A stretch of DNA of 64,000 nucleotides, taken from NCBI GenBank assembly GCA_029256575.1, contig JAQSXR010000003.1, positions 372,001 to 436,000 of the forward strand. The letters are read 5' to 3'. The translations under genes were made by a program, and so were the position numbers. Origin of the DNA: Clostridiales bacterium. Lineage in GTDB: Bacteria > Bacillota > Clostridia > Lachnospirales > JAQSXR01. Below the pieces are notes generated by a model. That model did not search any database. It was not told where the DNA came from and was given only the letters and a program-made list of their open reading frames with translations. Below are positions 61,038 to 64,000 of the stretch, piece after piece. Numbering within the stretch: position 1 is the stretch's first letter; the number at the start of each line of letters is the position of its first letter.

Positions 61038-61859
61038 TCACTCCCCTCGTTTAATTACTTTGATTCCATTTTCAATTGCATGCTTTTCAGCTTCAGATCC
61101 CTTTTCTGCAATTATCGTTAGATTCCAACAGTTATTAAATGCTTTTTCATCTATTGTAACTACACTTGGTGGTATATATAATTCTGTTAAACTATAACAC
61201 TGAAAAAATGCGTTAGCATCAATTTTTGTCACAGAATCAGGTATTTGAACTAACTCTAAATTATAGCATTGTGCGAATGTACTTCTATTTATGGTGGTTA
61301 TTTGGTTCGGAATATTTATTTCACGTAACCTTATACAGCCAATAAATGCAGCTAAACCTATATCTGTTACCGTTTCAGGTATTTTTATTTTTGATAAAGA
61401 AATGCAATTATAAAAAGCCCCATCATCAATGTATGTCAAAGATTTAGGAAGATCTATTTCTTCTAACGCTAGACACGATCCAAACGCATACTTGCCTATA
61501 GTTTTAATAGTGTCGTTAAATACTAACTTAATTAATTTAGGGCATCCGTGAAAAGAATATGCTCCAGTATAAGTAAGTCCAGACGGAAATATTACTTCAG
61601 TTACATTAATATTACTTTTGAAAGCTCGCTCTGCAATTGTTGTTACTGGTTTATTTCTAAAATAGGATGGGATGATAACTATACTTTCTTCCCCCTTATA
61701 TTTTATAACTGAAGATTCGCCTTGTATTATCTTGTATTCGTATAGGTTAGTTTTATGTATTATTAATACACAAAACACTACAATTATTAGTGTAACAAAA
61801 AATAAAGATAAAACTGTTAATTGTTTACATTTGATAATCTCTCTAAAATTTATTTTCAC
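61038..61859 (-). CDS. Membrane-anchored leucine-rich-repeat protein, copy A1
   Basis: 273 aa from a GTG at 61859 with GGAGGAAG upstream. One membrane segment (VLSLFFVTLIIVVFCVLII), then YKGEESIVIIPSYFRNKPVT and eight or so LRR_5 repeats (LTYIDDGAFYNCISLSKIKI, ITTINRSTFAQCYNLELVQI), capped by LTIIAEKGSEAEKHAIENGI. Intact partner of the broken copy at 59528. Begins 36 nt after the 604-aa protein gene. Confidence 0.87.
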   Translation of the reverse strand: MKINFREIIKCKQLTVLSLFFVTLIIVVFCVLIIHKTNLYEYKIIQGESSVIKYKGEESIVIIPSYFRNKPVTTIAERAFKSNINVTEVIFPSGLTYTGAYSFHGCPKLIKLVFNDTIKTIGKYAFGSCLALEEIDLPKSLTYIDDGAFYNCISLSKIKIPETVTDIGLAAFIGCIRLREINIPNQITTINRSTFAQCYNLELVQIPDSVTKIDANAFFQCYSLTELYIPPSVVTIDEKAFNNCWNLTIIAEKGSEAEKHAIENGIKVIKRGE

Positions 61860-61895
61860 TATACTTCCTCCAACTACATTATTTTATATAATTAA

Positions 61896-63710
61896 TTAAT
61901 CTGTTCTCTTCCTATTGTCAATCCAATAATAATATAAATCAAACTTTAATATGCTAGCTTCATCCGTTTTATAGAAACCATCTATCATATCCTCAATAGT
62001 AAAGAAGGCGTTGTTCAAATCTAAGAGTCTTATCTGTTCATCAGTATATGAAAATTCTTCTGCAATTTTTCTATATCCCTCTATTTCCAAATCCTCTATA
62101 TACTCATTAAACAAATCTACATCCTGCTGTAATTTTTCCCTATCAATGTGTGCGTAATTAATAATGTAATTATTCCCCACCTTAGACATTACTGCTTCAT
62201 AATATATTCTTTGGGCTCTATTTGCGAAATCAACATTCCGAATTACTTGATCCAATTCTCTATTCTCTTCTAGATACATTGCCATACCCATACCTGCCAT
62301 TATCATTGAATATATACTTCCCATAGGGCCTGGCAATGGAGCATTTATATCAACTCCCAAGAATGCTAAATCAACTATTACATCCTCTACTTTATATTTA
62401 TAGTCATTTATAGTATATTTTACACACTCATCCATTGCACTGTCCACCCCACTAGAATCCCGGAGGTCATATACCTTTATGGTTTGTCTGTTAAAACTAG
62501 CCTCTTCCAACATATACGAACGTGGTGCGTCTATCACATAATCATATACATCCAGTTTCCCTACTCGCTTTATTTTAAATGGCAATGAGTTATCAGTAGC
62601 AAATGATTTATTTCCAAAGAAAAACTTACCATTTACTAAAATATTCTCTAGTATTGCAGCCTTTGATGACTCACGGACAGCAAAGTCTTCCATTTCCTTA
62701 GCGTACCCCTCTGCATTATCTACATCAAAGCCCATAGTATTAAGTTCTTCTCTATTCGCATCCACATAATTGGTGATTGAATCTCTAAATGTTTCATTAT
62801 AGTAGGTATTTTCACATAATGGATATATTAGATGCTTACCATATGGAAATGCAAGTGCTTTAAACACAGGGCTTAACTGCCAAATAGTATAGTCATTACT
62901 CAGAACATTATAACTATCAACCGCTGATAAAGAATGATCGAATTCATTCATTAAATAGTCTTCTAGAAGATTTTGTACATCTTTTTGTTTCATATTGGAA
63001 TCAACAATATATGAATAGTTTATAAATCTTTCAATATCTTCGTCTTCAGTCATTGACCCATACATTATATATAAAGCCTCGAATTCTCCATAACTTACAC
63101 GCTGCAAATTTTGATTCATCAAGTCTTTAAAGAAATCCCAGTTATATGTAATGTCCCCGTCCGAATCTACTTGGATTAATTTTTTAAGTGCTTTATCTCT
63201 TTCTTTTTTAATACTTTCTTCGCTATTATTACCATCTTTATTAGAAAAGTTAAAAATATCTTTAAAATCCAAGATTTTTTCATTCATTTCTTGCACAACT
63301 GAACGACCCCATGACTCAGCAGTTTTCGTAAAGATATCTATTTGCTTTGCTATTTTTTGTTTTACTATTTGTTTTTCTACTTCTTCCCAATTAATATCTG
63401 TTTTTGGATTACGTTTACCAAATTCTATTTTGAGAACTTCTTCCGATAATCTTTTTTCCGTACTACTATACGAATTTGCCCCCATTTTCCCTATCTCTTC
63501 TAAAGCAGCAATCTCTCTACCGCATTTCTCCAAGATTGAAACTAACATCGTAAACCTATAATGAAGATTTCTTCGTGCTAATATATCATCACTTATACCA
63601 CTCTTTACTTCTTTGATTCTTGCTTTTGTTTCTGATACTTCTCTTTCAATTTTAACTAGTAATTTACTCACTGCTAATACCCCATCTGTATTAATCTTTA
63701 TAGTCCCCAT
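61896..63710 (-). CDS. 604-aa alpha-helical protein with WXG/LXG-like N-terminus
   Basis: No family recognised with certainty. GGAGGGG precedes the ATG. No signal peptide. Residues 1-110 are two long helices (VLAVSKLLVKIEREVSETKA, YRFTMLVSILEKCGREIAAL), reminiscent of the WXG100/LXG region of type VII secretion cargo. The centre has acidic and aromatic segments, and LPGPMGSIYSMIMAGMGMAM near residue 475 is a hydrophobic Gly/Met-rich stretch. It heads an operon with the leucine-rich-repeat genes. No ESX genes are visible in the window, so the secretion idea is inference. Confidence 0.65.
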   Translation of the reverse strand: MGTIKINTDGVLAVSKLLVKIEREVSETKARIKEVKSGISDDILARRNLHYRFTMLVSILEKCGREIAALEEIGKMGANSYSSTEKRLSEEVLKIEFGKRNPKTDINWEEVEKQIVKQKIAKQIDIFTKTAESWGRSVVQEMNEKILDFKDIFNFSNKDGNNSEESIKKERDKALKKLIQVDSDGDITYNWDFFKDLMNQNLQRVSYGEFEALYIMYGSMTEDEDIERFINYSYIVDSNMKQKDVQNLLEDYLMNEFDHSLSAVDSYNVLSNDYTIWQLSPVFKALAFPYGKHLIYPLCENTYYNETFRDSITNYVDANREELNTMGFDVDNAEGYAKEMEDFAVRESSKAAILENILVNGKFFFGNKSFATDNSLPFKIKRVGKLDVYDYVIDAPRSYMLEEASFNRQTIKVYDLRDSSGVDSAMDECVKYTINDYKYKVEDVIVDLAFLGVDINAPLPGPMGSIYSMIMAGMGMAMYLEENRELDQVIRNVDFANRAQRIYYEAVMSKVGNNYIINYAHIDREKLQQDVDLFNEYIEDLEIEGYRKIAEEFSYTDEQIRLLDLNNAFFTIEDMIDGFYKTDEASILKFDLYYYWIDNRKRTD

Positions 63711-63756
63711 ATTCCCCTCCCTAGGTTATATTTGATATATCTGGTACATATACAAA

Positions 63757-64000
63757 TTATAAAAAAAAGACACTTGACCTCAAAATAGTCAAATGTCTTA
63801 CGTATCTTTGTCTGATAGCTATTTTATTTATATGTTTCATACATATAATATTTGTAATATTATACCAACTATTTAAATCATTCTCCACCGCCGTATTCCA
63901 TATCCTTTTCAAATCTACACTCGCATAATCACCATAACTTTTATCATAGTACTTATTATAAACACTTTTCCTTAGTTCCACTTTATTCAGTACCGCACCC
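63757..64000 (-). CDS. C-terminal end of a probable BY-kinase (CpsD/CapB-like), cut by window
   Basis: The open frame entering at the window edge reads GAVLNKVELRKSVYNKYYDK. GxVLNxV followed by a Tyr-rich tail is the usual end of bacterial tyrosine kinases that control capsule or exopolysaccharide export. The frame then continues another 50 residues and stops inside a terminator hairpin, so the tail is unusual. Only this end is visible, so the assignment is tentative. Confidence 0.5.
   Translation of the reverse strand, partial: GAVLNKVELRKSVYNKYYDKSYGDYASVDLKRIWNTAVENDLNSWYNITNIICMKHINKIAIRQRYVRHLTILRSSVFFL
63767..63799 (-). terminator. Terminator at the end of the BY-kinase-like gene
   Basis: Arms AAGACATTTGAC and GTCAAGTGTCTT with one mismatch-type wobble, then seven or more Ts on the minus strand. 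The stop codon of the open frame lies just beyond, so the last residues are encoded by the terminator. Confidence 0.8.

Overview
The window is low-GC, gene-dense, mostly minus-strand DNA from an anaerobic, spore-forming member of the Clostridia. Sporulation (spoIIM), a rubredoxin-first rubrerythrin, lysine 2,3-aminomutase, a T-box leader, a Gram-positive LexA box and many TTG/GTG starts all fit this. Gene content most resembles Lachnospiraceae of the Lachnoclostridium phytofermentans type; that placement is a judgement from memory, not a search. No rRNA, tRNA or CRISPR array was seen.

0-12 kb: a glutathione peroxidase cut by the window edge, an MFS exporter behind a terminator-like hairpin that also buries its ribosome binding site, an XRE/TPR regulator, a membrane metallophosphoesterase, a D,D-carboxypeptidase, a DUF4003 protein, and a four-gene sugar operon (two Gfo/Idh/MocA oxidoreductases, two TIM-barrel isomerases) facing an AraC-type regulator. 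12-22 kb: an operon linking a stand-alone B12-binding protein to an ABC transporter and a GGDEF-EAL protein; an SOS-controlled dinB operon; the ablA-ablB pair for N-epsilon-acetyl-beta-lysine, with a terminator-bearing leader of unknown type.

22-41 kb: housekeeping and envelope genes (scpA-scpB with a degenerate site-2-protease relative, mutarotase, 5'-nucleotidase with LysM, VanY-like and DacF-like carboxypeptidases, punA, a short alanyl-tRNA synthetase with T-box, rubrerythrin, xerD, spoIIM, NUDIX, proC). This part alone carries seven loci of a REP-like element (34-bp period, GGGGACGG plus a TGTATCA/TGATACA dyad). At 36.4-38.2 kb two 117-bp near-identical direct repeats flank a kinase gene of different base composition and mobile-element debris, including a second copy of the synthetase tail joined to the same REP.

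42-64 kb: surface biology. An alpha-2-macroglobulin-like giant overlaps a Memo-family protein; a PD-(D/E)XK-XPD helicase fusion and VanZ follow. The most system-like region is 51-58.4 kb: a TasA-like secreted protein, a SipW/ER-type signal peptidase, a second apparent SipW-type substrate carrying about 260 bp of hexanucleotide repeats, a DUF5305 protein, a histidine kinase and response regulator, and an LCP enzyme. I read this as a self-regulated secreted-fibre or matrix system. The last block is an operon of a 604-aa alpha-helical protein followed by tandemly duplicated leucine-rich-repeat genes in several stages of decay, ending at what looks like the tail of a BY-kinase gene.
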